A stretch of DNA of 64,000 nucleotides from Anastrepha obliqua. Lineage: Eukaryota; Arthropoda; Insecta; Diptera; Tephritidae. A model generated the notes under the pieces. It ran no database searches. It worked only from the letters and a program-made list of their open reading frames with translations, and was not told the origin of the DNA. Location: contig NC_072897.1 of assembly GCF_027943255.1 (NCBI RefSeq), positions 57,746,406-57,810,405 of the forward strand, read 5' to 3'. A program made the position numbers and the translations under genes. Positions within the stretch are counted from its first letter, which is position 1; every line of letters starts with the position of its first letter. Below, in pieces: positions 45,206 through 55,961 of this stretch.

Positions 45206-46531
45206 GATGGACGCGTGTCCAAGAACCAATCAAAAAAAATTCCAATAACATTAAGTAACGAAGCTTTAACTGCCTTTAATAAACTCAAACTCTCCCTAAC
45301 TGATGAAGACGTAATTCTAAACTACCCTGATTTCTTAAAACCATTTCAATTAACTACAGACGCTTCTAAATACGCAATTGCAGCAGTCTTGTCGCAAAAC
45401 AATAGACCCATCTCTTTTATATCTCGTACTCTTAGCGAAACAGAAGAAAATTACGCTACTAATGAGAAAGAGATGTTAGCTATCATTTGGTCATTAAACA
45501 ACTTCCGCAGTTATCTCTATGGATCAAGAAAAGTCCAAATTTTCACAGATCATCAGCCATTGACTTATGCCCTCAGTAACAAAAACAACAACAATAAGAT
45601 GAAAAGATGGAAGAATATCTTGGAAGAGTACAATTACGAATTGACCTATAAACCCGGAAAAGAAAATGTCGTAGCTGACACACTATCAAGACCACCTCAA
45701 ATAAATCTTTTACCAGTTACTGAAAATGACAATAGCTCGTTAAGCGATACTATCCATAGTGATATTAGTTCCTCACAACATTTAATACCCATAGTTCAAG
45801 AACCAATAAATGTATTCAAAAACCAACTCTTCCTTTGTTTGGATGAAGTTTCCTCTTACCAATTTAAGATAATATTCCCGACCTACCATAGACACATTAT
45901 TGCCGAACCACAGTTCACACAACAAAATCTGATAAATATTTTGAAACGATACCTGAATCCATCTGTTATAAACGGACTCAACACTGACGAACATACTTTA
46001 GGAATAATTCAGACAATATACCCAATTTATTATAGCAATTACAGAATTAGATTCACACGAACCAAAGTAACCGATTTAACTGAAGAAATAGACCAAAAAA
46101 ATGAAATTCTAAAAGAACACAAACGCGCTCACCGCAATGGACGCGAAAATAAACAGCAACTTCTAAAAAATTTCTACTTCCCACAGATGCAGGCTAAAAT
46201 TGACAGAATTATTAAACAATGCAAAATATGCAAAGAACAAAAATATGAAAGACATCCCCCAAAACTCTTATTGCAAGCCACCCCCATCCCACAATATTCC
46301 GGACAAATAGTTCATCTTGACATTTACCACACACACAAACACGTAATATTGACCGCAATCGATAAATTTTCTAAGTATGCTCAAGCGAAAATAATTAACT
46401 CCAGATCCACTCAAGATATAATTCAGCCCTTGAAAGAAATTCTCACAAATTACGGAATCCCAGAAAAAATCGTCATCGATAACGATCGTAGGATCACATC
46501 CGATAACACATCTAATCCAAGATCAATTTAA
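45206..46531 (+). pseudogene. pol: pol part 2 of the nested element: RNase H and most of integrase
   Basis: In frame with part 1; the next Met-like start is 45215. RNase H: LTTDASKYAIAAVLSQN, NEKEMLAIIWSLNNF, TDHQPLTYAL and KENVVADTLSR. Integrase: zinc-binding HKRAHRNGRENK...CKICKEQKY, first catalytic Asp in VHLDIYHTH, second in KIVIDNDRRI. The frame is lost near 46495-46515, where CACATC and GATAAC words are repeated, so the last residues before 46531 are out of register. Confidence 0.8.
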
Positions 46532-47021
46532 CATAGAAGTTTTTAAGGCACCCCCATATACTAGTACCGTTAATGGTCAAATAGAAAGATTTCAGTCGAC
46601 TTTAAGTGAAATTATGAGATGTATAAAAGCAGAAAAGTCTCATACCTCATTACAGGACTTGCTAGAAAAATCAATTTACAAATATAACTATTCAATCCAT
46701 TCTACCACTAATCAAAAACCAGTCGAAGTATTTTTCGGACGTAGAGTAACTTCAAATCCACTACAATTAGAAGAAAATCGAAACAAAAACATTCGTAAAT
46801 TAAAGGACAAGCAGGAGAAAGATCTTAAACATCATAACAAAAATAGAGACGTCTTTAAAGATTATAACCAAGGAGATGTCGTGTATGTCAGAACAAATAA
46901 AAGAGTAGGAAATAAACTTTCTAGTAGATATAAAGAGGAAATCGTAAAAGAAAATAAAAATAGCACAATCATTACTGAATCAGGTAGAATAGTTCATAAA
47001 GGACTAATTAGAAATTCATAA
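46515..47021 (+). pseudogene. pol: pol part 3 of the nested element: integrase C-terminus
   Basis: In the +1 frame. APPYTSTVNGQIERFQST holds the catalytic Glu, then HSTTNQKPVEVFFGRR, and a C-terminal DNA-binding-like region (DVVYVRTNKRVGNKLSSRY) ending at 47021. Open from about 46515 although its first Met is at 46614. Confidence 0.8.
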
Positions 47022-47060
47022 TTAATGCAATAAAAATAATTTTCTTTTCATAGAAGCAAC

Positions 47061-48612
47061 ATGGTAAATAGCAAGGACACACTACTAACGTTGATCATAC
47101 TTATCTTGACGACCACTAGTCTAACGGACACGGAAATATTGGATTACACAAAAAATCACATAATAACGATGACAGACAAGCTAAGATACAGGAAGGAACA
47201 TTTAAGATAATACATCTTATTGACTTGGACCAATACGACTATTTCCTAAAGGACATACTTACATACCTCGACAAGAACATTCCCATAAACAACCTTTTCT
47301 ACCCCATCCTCAAATCTCAAATAGATATATCATTAGAAATACTTTCAAATATAAGACCTAAAAAGGAATTTAGAACTAAGAGAGCAATAAATGCATTAGG
47401 AACGGTATGGAAGTATATTGCAGGTACTCCAGACCACGAGGATTTTGAAATTTTGAATAATGATTTAAATGAACTTAAGAAAAACAATAATGAACAAGTA
47501 ATAATTAATGAAGCTTTTAACGAAAGAATTAACAATTTAACCAAGCTAGGAAATCAGTTACTAAACTCGATAAGGAAAGATAATTATGTAATAAGTGAAA
47601 TAACATTGAATCTTGAAAGTAGAATAAGAATTATCAAAGAAGAATTAATAAATATAAAGTATGCCATTCAATGGGCAAAAATTGGAATCATTAATACAAT
47701 ATTATTGAATAAAAGAGAAATTGAAATAGCGATTATGAAATTAAAAGAAGAAAGAATGCCATTCGCATCAATTGAAGAAGCATTAGAATATGCAAAAGTT
47801 AATATAATAAGTAAAGAATCAAGAATTTTGTACTTGGTAAAAATACCACTAACGAGTAACATTACTTATAAGAATATTATAATAAGATCAGTTAAGAGGA
47901 ACAAAGAAATTATCAAACTTGATTTTGAAGAAATTTTAAAAGATAAAAATGATATATATGGTATTAAAGATAAATGTACGAAATACAATGGAATAAAAAT
48001 TTGTGAAAGAATCAAAGTAATTAACATTAGTAATAGTACTTGCATCCCTCAATTAATAAGTAGTCAAAATTCAGTTTGTACGATAAGCAACAATCAACAC
48101 ATGATTTCAATGGAACAGTAAGAACGGAAAGAGAGCAGAGATCAATTATGGGTACATACCTAATTAAATTCCACAACACATCACTAAGTATCAACAACGA
48201 AACATTCACCAATATGGAAATGCCAACACTAATAGCAGAACCAGCGATTATACAGCCAACACCGTTAGAAAAAGAATGCATCAGCATTTTGTCATTAGAA
48301 GCCCTCAACGAGTTGCAAATTAACAACACAAAAAGAATAAACCTGTTAAAAACAGATTCAGCAGTAAACAAGAGCACAATGCTAGGACTAGCAATCATCC
48401 TAACAGCAATCGTAATAACCTTTAAATTCTGGATAAAACCCAAGTCAAAGGTTATCATTCAAGAAGTACCAAATGAACCACTCACAATAGTCGATCTAAA
48501 GACCAGCTCGTCAGCGAATCTCCCAGCTGCACCAATCAACCCAATCAATAGCCAACTCGGAGCCACCATTAATTATTCAAATCTTCGGTTACATGACCTA
48601 CCCTATTTTTAA
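47061..48612 (+). pseudogene. env: env remnant of the nested errantivirus-like element
   Basis: Three pieces in three frames. 47061-47208 starts with a signal-peptide-like segment (LLTLIILILTTTS) and stops early. A second frame (about 47170-48121) carries a furin-type cleavage motif FRTKR at about 47369-47383 followed by AINALGTVWKYIAG, the conserved fusion-peptide-like region of errantivirus envelope proteins, then long helical sequence. A third frame (48076-48612) has the transmembrane segment (LGLAIILTAIVITF) and cytoplasmic tail. Frame breaks lie at about 47170-47210 and 48076-48121. Broken here; no envelope protein is expected from this copy. Confidence 0.8.
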
Positions 48613-48639
48613 ATAAGACGATCGAGGACAATCGTTCTT

Positions 48640-48650
48640 AAGAAGGGAGG
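48640..48650 (+). promoter_or_regulatory. Polypurine tract of the nested element
   Basis: AAGAAGGGAGG immediately before the 3' LTR, the primer for plus-strand DNA synthesis. The same 11 bases occur as the array element's tract on the other strand. Confidence 0.75.
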
Positions 48651-48941
48651 AGTTAACACCGCTTACGCTGAAAGTTCATTCGCTGCACGCGCTTCCGTTC
48701 TAAAACCTTTTTGCTGACGCTATGCTTGCTACAAACCGTGTGAACGACAATACATGAAATTCCGGGAACACGATCACGTTGCACGGCAGGTGAATGAGGT
48801 GATGAATAAGTTACAATAGCTTTAAGTATATTAATATAACTCTGTAACAGTTAGTCTTAATTTGACAAGTGAATAAATAACAAGGAGCTTGCTCCGAAAA
48901 AATAATTTTTTTTACATTTCTCAAAATAAATGTAATTAATT
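48651..48941 (+). repeat. 3' LTR of the nested element, 291 bp
   Basis: Same ends as the 5' LTR. Differences: CTTCCGTTC for CTTCCTTTC, TATGCTTGC for TATGTTTGC, GATGAATA for GATGGATA, TTGCTCCG for TTGATCCG, ATAAATG for ATAACTG, plus a 10-bp TATTAATATA insertion. Confidence 0.85.
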
Positions 48942-48945
48942 TGCA

Positions 48946-49028
48946 TAAGTGGACAATAAAATAAAAACCAAAACAAAATGTTTATGAATATTAATGTTAA
49001 GGCATATCCGACTTATAATCATACTACA
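48946..49028 (-). repeat. LTR 5, right part
   Basis: Resumes TAAGTGGACAATAAAATAAA after the duplicated TGCA (48942-48945) and runs to CATACTACA, the array's outer right border. Confidence 0.85.
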
Positions 49029-49032
49029 ATAT
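49029..49032. other. Right target-site duplication of the LTR array (ATAT)
   Basis: Partner of 15089-15092. Flanking DNA continues ATAAACAAATTTC. Confidence 0.75.
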
Positions 49033-49248
49033 AAACAAATTTCATATTTTTGACCATTTCGCACTTTTGGTATGTATGTATGTACGTGCATACGAAATAT
49101 CATATCCTATGGGAACGTAGAAATATCAATATCTTTTGGGAACGTAGAAAAACAAACGCACATACAAAAAAAAACATCATTATTCATGGCGACAACATTT
49201 CCCTCTCCCTAATCCTATACATATTACGCGCATATGTATAAGTCGGCA
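49033..49248. other. Short spacer between array and Helitron
   Basis: Contains a short direct repeat GGGAACGTAGAAA (twice, about 49110 and 49138) and TATGTATGTATGTACG-type simple repeats. No gene. Confidence 0.4.
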
Positions 49249-50359
49249 TCTATATATATTATATAAAAATTCAGCCGTTTTTCGCGTTGTGATGAACTTT
49301 ACGGAGAATGGCTCAACCGATTTTAACCAAACTTTGCCACATTGAAGAGACACATGTGGAGAAGGTTTGTAACTATGTTCGGTTAAAATCTCCTTTACTT
49401 CTTCGTCAACACACAGTATACACGAGGCAGCGTTCTTTTTACGCGTGTGGTTGTTATTGTAAACGGTTGCATGGAGAGTACATTTTACTCACATATGTAC
49501 AAGTTAACGCAGCAGTATTTATGCCTAAATTTTCATTCCATTACATACATTTTAATGGAATGCTAACATACATACATATACATATATTCATACAGCAGTC
49601 GCACAGCTGTAGCTGACCGCCTGCAATATTAATCGTAACACAATGCTGCTGTGACTTATTTAACACTTTGCTTAAATACTTCTTCTTTGCACCCACACTT
49701 CGGGATAACCGAGGCAAAACCATTAGCTCAACGAACCTGAACAGGTCGTCGCTAAGAAAGTACTTAAGCAAGGCCGTTTTCTTAGAAGATTATCAAAGTT
49801 ATCAGTAATAGTGCATAGTGAAAGTAAGTGTTAAAACTGACAAGAAAGGGTTTTATTTGGTAAAGTGTTCAAGTGAAGCAGTTTCCAGGCATCAACCAAA
49901 AAGATAAAAAAAGTGCGTCAGAAATATTTAAGAGAAGAGATTGTTTTCACATTTTCCAACGATATTTTCACGAAGAATTTACAAAATATATATTAATTTT
50001 GCAAATGATTGATAACAAGTGAAACAGTGAATAAATGGTGTGAAAAATACACACAACAGAAATCGGCAAAAATAATTAATATTTTAGAAGTTTTTACTTA
50101 AGATATTTAAGAAAAGAGATTGTTTTCACACTCCGTAGATATTTTCAAGAAAAATTTCAAAAATATATATTATTTTTGCTGATCATTTCCCATTTCTGTT
50201 CTGTGTAATTTTCATTTCAATGCGTGCTCACAGTTCAATTATATTTTTAAAAGATGGCGCTAACAGTATGTTAATTTGAATTCCAGTTTAAAAACAAGAA
50301 AAGTAGCAATCAAGAGCTCAGAGTGACATAAAGAAGACCACTTTGATTCGGTAAAAGAA

Positions 50360-51840
50360 ATGCCAAGAGGTAGAAGACATGCTAACATGGGACGTAATAC
50401 ACGTCACAATAGAAATGTGCAAAATCACAGACAAAATGAAAGTGAGGAAAATCATGCTGATAGATTAAGTCAACAAAGAGATCGTACTAGATCACGTTCT
50501 CAAAATCGGCCAATAAATATCAATTCTGTAAATTTGAATGGTGCAGCATTTCAATATAATCCACAACTTGATTATTCATCTCACAAATACGTTGTCATTG
50601 GAAGTATGGATAAAATTTGCGGATTTTGTCAAGCATTGAAATTCAAAACTGAAGCACCAGGCATGTGTTGCGCTGCAGGAAAAGTTCGTTTACCAGACAT
50701 ACAATATCCGCCCGAACCATTAGCTACATTATTATCGGGAACATCACCCGATTCCAAACATTTTCTTTAAAAAAAATTTCCACATATAATTCATGTTTTC
50801 AAATGACATCTTTTGGTTCTAGAAAAATTATAACCGATAACTTCATGCCAACGTTCAAGGTAATACATAAACTTCAACGTTGAACAACATTTGCTGACAC
50901 ATCTAATGAATCATTAAATTTTATGGACACAAATTATGGCTTTTTTCAGATTCAAGGGCAAGCATATCACTTAATAGGTTCATTACTACCACTACCCGAT
51001 CAAGAGTCAAAATTTTTGCAAATTTATTTCATTAATGACAACGCTGATGAACTTGAAGCACGGTGTGCATTTTCCAGAAATATAAACAGAGTCATTATGA
51101 GAGAGTTACAAGATTTATTACACACACACAATGTTTTGCTGCAAAGTTTTAAAACAACAATCGAAAGATTGTCATCTGATAATCATAAAATTTAAATTGA
51201 TGCAAATAAAACGCCTGCCGGCGAACATCGTGGAAGATACAATCAACCAACTTCAAGCAACAAGGTTGCAATTGTTATATCTGGAGATGAATTTCAACCA
51301 AGAGATATGGTTTTGCAAAGAAGAAATGATACACTGCAACGTGTTAATGAAACGCATCGAAAAGATGATGCATTACAATATCCTCTTATGTTCTGTCGTG
51401 GTGAAGATGGTTATTCGATTGATATAAAACAAACAAATCCAGCAAATGGTCAAGAAACAAATAAAACTGTAAGCGCAATGAATTATTTTGCATACAGAAT
51501 CATGAAAAGAGAAAATCAAGAGAATCACATTTTAAAATGTCGTAAATTATTTAATCAGTATATTGTGGACATGTATGCGAAAATAGAAACAGAACGATTG
51601 AATTACATTAGATTCAACCAAAGAAAATTACGCTGTTACGAATACATACATTTACGAGATGCAATTAACAACGATACCAACGTTAATAACATTGGTCAAA
51701 TGATAATATTACCTTCATCGTATACAGGCAGTCCAAGGCATATGCATGAATACGTCCAAGATGCAATATGTTATGTCAGAAATTATGGTCGACCCGACTT
51801 ACCTATTCATAACTTTCACATGCAATCCGAAATGGGATGA
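50360..51840 (+). pseudogene. Helitron Rep N-terminal region
   Basis: 50360-50770 starts MPRGRRHANMGRN, Arg-rich, then DKICGFCQALKFKTEAPGMC (zinc-finger-like) and PEPLATLLSG, a block typical of Helitron N-termini. 50923-51195 continues with GQAYHLIGSLLP and FINDNADELEARC; 51307-51840 with LQYPLMFCRGEDGY, FNQYIVDMYAKIETERLNYI and IILPSSYTGSPRHMHEYVQDA. Frames differ between segments, with stops at about 50770, 50883 and 51195. Confidence 0.7.
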
Positions 51841-53190
51841 TATTAAGAATCATTTATATACTGGGAAATCAGCTACTGATAGTCATGACATTTCTGCAAG
51901 AGTGTTTAGACGAAAGCTACAGTCTCTAATGGATATCTTTGTAAAACATAAAGTTTACGGAGATGTACAATGTTTCATGTATTCTGTGGAATGGCAAAAA
52001 AGAGGCTTGCCTCATGGGCATATTTTGATTTGGTTAAAACAAAAACTAACCACAGATAAAATTGATCATATTATATGTGCTGAAATTCCAGATATAAACG
52101 AAGATCCAGAATTACATACTACTGTAACCAAAAACATGATTCATGGACCGTGGGGTACGTTAAATCAAAATTCTCCATGTATGGTTGATGGTAAATGTTC
52201 AAAAAACTACCCAAGGCAATTAATTGCTGAAACAATGATTAGAAATGATGGATATCCATTGTACCGTAGAAGATCACCAGAAGATAATGGAAAAACAGTC
52301 ACTGTGAAAATAAATAATCAAGATGTTGAGATCGATAACCGTTGGATAGTTCCGTATTACAAATTATTATCGAAAACATTTAACGCACATATAAATGTTG
52401 AATATTGTAACTCCGTAAAATCCATCAAATACATATGTAAATATATCAATAAAGGAAGTGACATGGCAGTATTTGGAGTTGTAAATCGAAATGAATGGCG
52501 AATATTATCATTTCCGATTCATGATCGCCATCCAGCTGTTATTCATTTGTCAGTCTATTTAGAAAACGAAAAAAGTATTTATTTCCTGAAAATACTGCTC
52601 AACAAACGGCCGAACGACCACCAGCAACAACACTAACTGCATTTTTCAACTTATGTGAAACAGATTGATTTGCAAGAACATTGCTTTATTCAAATGTTCC
52701 TAAATATTATACTTGGAATGCATCATCAAGGTCCTGAGTACGAAGGCAACGAGGAATACCTGTAGATGGGTATCCAGGTGTTCATTTGGTTGATGCAATC
52801 GGACGACTTTACACTGTGCATCCAAGTAAAGTGGAATGTTTCTATTTACGTTTACTCTTAGTTGATATTCCCGGCCCAAGATCATTCGAAAGTTTGAAAC
52901 GAGTTAATGGTCATCTTTCCTGTACTTATCAGCAAGCATGCAACGAATTGAATTTGCTTGAAAATGATAATCAGTGGGAGGCAACTCTTATGGATGCATG
53001 TGTAACAAGTTCTCCACACCAAATAAGAACACTATTTGCCATCATTATTACTACATGTTTCCCAGCAAACCCAAAAGAATTGTGGAGTACTTACCAAGAA
53101 TACATGACAGAAGATATCCTACATCAAGTATGTCGCATTACTGCAAATCCAAATTTGAATTATACAGATGAATTATATAATGAGGCATAA
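51746..53190 (+). pseudogene. Helitron Rep (rolling-circle replicase) domain
   Basis: LFITFTCNPKWDDIK leads to the metal-binding histidines in KRGLPHGHILIWLK (His90 and His92, about 52013-52021); the residue between them is Gly, where a bulkier hydrophobic is usual. The two-tyrosine motif is present in IKYICKYINKGSD. The frame breaks near 52600, then resumes at 52786-53190 with FYLRLLLVDIPGPRSFESL and QQACNELNLLENDNQWEATL. Rep would nick and join DNA strands in rolling-circle transposition. Inactive here because of the frame breaks. Confidence 0.75.
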
Positions 53191-54721
53191 ATTAAAATCG
53201 AAGACTTTTGCCTGATGATTGTAAATAAAACTTTGAGTGAGTTAGGTATGATCGCACCAAATCGTCCGATGCATGATGCATAAAATGCAGAATTAAGACG
53301 TGAAAAAGAATATGATCGAAATGATCTGAACACATTTGTAACAACAAACCTACCAAAATTAAACACAGAACAAAGGCAGGCATATGACACAATTATAGAC
53401 AATGTTGCAAATGAAAGAGGAGGATTATTCTTCTTAGATCCACCAGGTGGGACTGGAAAAACGTTTTTGTTGTCGTTAATTTTGGCCAGCATTCGATCAC
53501 AGAATAATATTGCATTGGCTTTGGCATCATCTGGAATAGCGGCAACTTTATTGGACGGCGGTCGCACTGCACATTCTGCATTAAAGTTACCATTAAATAT
53601 GCAAGTAAATCAAGAACCAACTTGCAAAATTTCTAAAAATTCTGGAATGGGAAAGGTTTTACAAACATGTTTAATTATAGTATGGGATGAATGTACGATG
53701 GCTCATAAAAAATCACTGGAAGCCTTAAATAGAACACTGAAAGATTTTCGAAATAACACAAACATATTTGGTGGTGCACTAATTCTATTGGCCGGTGATT
53801 TTCAACAAACTTTGCCTGTTATTCCCAAATAAACAGCAGCTGATGAATTGAGAGCGTGCCTTAAATCTTCTAATCTGTGGAGATATGTTCAAAAACTCAC
53901 ATTAACTACTAATGTTCGTGTGCAGTTACAAAGTGATCCAACAGCTGCTGAATTTTCCGAACATTTGTTGCAAATTGGAAATGGACGAAAGCCAATTGAT
54001 AAGAATATAGGCATGATCACACTTCCAACTAATTTTTGTACCGTAACAGAATCAAGAGTACAATTAGTGCAAAATGTATTCCCAAATATTGTACAAAACT
54101 ATCGAAATCAAGATTGGCTAAGCGAGAGAGCTATATTAGCTGCCAAAAATGTCGATGTCAATGAAATCAATACCAGTATTTTGACTTAAATTCCAGGTGA
54201 AGTTGTCACCTATAAATCAATTGATTCAATCACTATTGCCACCACATCGTTTGCAATTGAAAGTCGGCGCAGTGATCATTATGTTGCGAAATATCAATCA
54301 GCCGAAACTATACAATGGGACAAGATTAGCAGTGAAATGGACAATGAACAATGTAATTGAAGCAACAATTTTGAAAGGCAAATTTAAAGGTGAAGATGTT
54401 TTGATTCCGCGCATTCCAATGATTTCAACAGATTTGCCTTTTGATTTTAAGCGACTTCAATTTCCCACTCGCCTTGCTTTTGCTATTACAATCAATAAGT
54501 CTCAAGGTCAAACACTTCAATTATGTGGAATTGACCTAACTTATCCATGCTTTGGACATGGGCAACTGTATGTAGGATGTTCTCGAGTAGGGAAACCATC
54601 GTTACTTTATATTTATACACCGCATGAAAATAAAACCAAAAATTGGACGATGGAAAAAATAAATTTTTATTGGTCGAAAGACCTTTATTCGATAAAATCC
54701 AACTTACAACTCAATGCTTAG
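53191..54721 (+). pseudogene. Helitron Pif1-like helicase domain
   Basis: The frame opens at about 53286 after a stop. Walker A in FFLDPPGGTGKTFLLS (about 53427-53475), Walker B in IIVWDECTM, motif III in LLAGDFQQTLPVIPK. After a stop at 53830-53832 the sequence continues with LTTNVRVQLQSDP, a further stop at 54187-54189, then 54197-54721 with GAVIIMLRNINQPKLYNGTR, AFAITINKSQGQTLQ and GHGQLYVGCSRVGKPS (motifs V and VI). All helicase motifs survive but at least three stops break it. Confidence 0.75.
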
Positions 54722-55199
54722 TTACTAAATCTCTCCTTAATATAACTTATTTCTACCTGTGTCAGTATTTTTGACTACTGATTTACATAGGCGCATGCCG
54801 GATGTTTATTGTTTAAACTAATGTTGCTGATCGAGGTGTCAGCAGATTTGGCTATTGGTTTAAATCGGCGCATGCCGGATGTTATTTGCAATATTATTGG
54901 GTTTGCTTATTCAGCGTCTGGGTCATGTCCCAATTGCATTATTGGTTATAGCTTAATTGGTGCTAACTTGTATGCACCGGCACGTACTCGCCAGTAAAAA
55001 TATCACCATTTGCCAAATTCGGAACAATTCTATAGTTGGGAATATATATCATCACGTTTTCTAAACCCATCAACTTCCTTGCAAATAGAAAACGTTGCCA
55101 ATGACATGACATCCAACATATTGCAAACGAATGCAAAAGTTCATCGACTTGTTGGCCGTTTTAGTGTGAAATGTGGGACCAGCTGATCCATCGACCAAT
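54722..55199 (+). other. Spacer with a possible coding remnant
   Basis: From 54809 to about 55183 one frame is open apart from a TAA at 54995-54997, reading IIGFAYSASGSCPNCIIGYS and, after the stop, YHHLPNSEQFYSWEYISSRF and VHRLVGRFSVKCGTS. I do not recognise it. The word GGCGCATGCCGGATGTT occurs twice (about 54791 and 54868). It may be Helitron 3' sequence or captured host DNA. Confidence 0.3.
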
Positions 55200-55961
55200 C
55201 GACGCCCGCTTTTTGTCCATTATTTAACACTAAATAATGGGCGATGGTTTTTTTGCTTCGCCTTCACAATCTTTGCTATAATGATCGGAGGAAAGTAAAT
55301 TGCCACTGTATTCTTTTTTTTCCTATAGCTGCTGATTGTAATAAGGTTTTCATGGAAACCAAACAATAACGAAAGCACTGGGCGAGAACTGTTCTTTTTC
55401 ATTTCTGGAGGAAAGCAGCGTTTGTTGGATCGTATGGTGCCAACTAATGCAAGTCCTATAGCAGCGAGGCCCTCAGATCCATTCAATGTGACGAGAAAGT
55501 AATCGGCTATTATTGTACGGTCACTGTTCGCGTATTTGTTAAATAATTGTACCATCCCTTTTTCCTTTGATCAAATTCACGCTCTTCTCCTTCTGATCGG
55601 CCACAATATAGTTTTCCTCGCAAGGGGTATTTTGTTTAGGAGTCACATGCTCACCAGATTTTTATACTGTATTTCGCCGGTTTTGATGGAATATATTGTG
55701 TGAATTTAGTTCGGCCTTATTCAAGAAATTCCATATATCACGAATTGGCACAACTTTATCGGTTCTTTGGCGAAATTCACGTGTTCGACCGTTTTCACTA
55801 CGAATATATCGTGCCAAAATTTTGAATTGATCCGAATGCCACAAAACTTCCGATTTCTGCCTATTATTGTGTGTTACACCCATGAATAAAAAAACTCCAA
55901 TAAATGCACCAAACTCAATGCTAGTCAGATCAATCCAAACTCTAGATTGCTGTCGACCAAT
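55200..55961 (-). pseudogene. Broken piggyBac transposase, downstream half
   Basis: Minus strand. 55883-55662 with GVTHNNRQKSEVLWHSDQF, YIRSENGRTREF and IRDIWNFLNK; then 55555-55220 with VGTIRSNKRCFPPEMKKNSS, a piggyBac signature, and LFGFHENLITI. The 5' half of the same gene lies beyond the inserted piggyBac, at 58396-58620. Catalytic-core segments between the two pieces are deleted. A perfect 10-bp hairpin (CCATTATTTA, loop ACAC) at 55217-55240 marks roughly where similarity ends. Confidence 0.7.

Larger units (their letters stand above)
41371..48941 (+). mobile_element. Nested gypsy/errantivirus-type endogenous retrovirus
   Basis: A complete LTR-gag-pol-env-LTR element lies in the opposite orientation inside LTR 5. 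The host LTR sequence TGCA is present on both sides (41367-41370 and 48942-48945). LTRs begin AGTTAACACC and end AATTAATT, typical of gypsy/17.6-like errantiviruses. The primer-binding site TGGCGCCCAACGTGG matches a tRNA-Lys-type primer. gag is open; pol has one nonsense codon and a frameshift; env has two frameshifts. The two LTRs differ by about five substitutions plus a 10-bp indel over 281 bp, so the insertion is not brand-new. Confidence 0.9.
15093..49028 (-). mobile_element. Tandem 412/mdg1-like LTR retrotransposon array, 5 LTRs and 4 internal regions
   Basis: LTRs start at 15093, 21583, 28073, 34565 and 41040, giving periods of 6490, 6490, 6492 and 6475 bp. Neighbouring units share one LTR: polypurine tract on one side, primer-binding site on the other, no host sequence between. 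Only the outer borders carry the ATAT duplication, so the array occupies a single integration site and must have grown by LTR-LTR unequal exchange or arrived as a concatemer. Reverse transcriptase and RNase H resemble the 412/mdg1 clade of Ty3/gypsy. Copies are nearly identical. The rightmost LTR contains a nested errantivirus-like element. Confidence 0.85.
49249..54721 (+). mobile_element. Autonomous Helitron, decayed
   Basis: The 5' end is probably the TC at 49249-49250 in GGCA/TCTATATATATTATA, matching Helitron A^T insertion and TC start. A 1.1-kb leader precedes a Rep/helicase gene broken into about nine segments by stops and frameshifts. Order: zinc-finger-like N-terminus (50360), Rep (51746-52636), Pif1-type helicase (53286-54721). 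No unambiguous 3' hairpin plus CTRR could be placed after 54721, so the right border is open. Confidence 0.75.
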
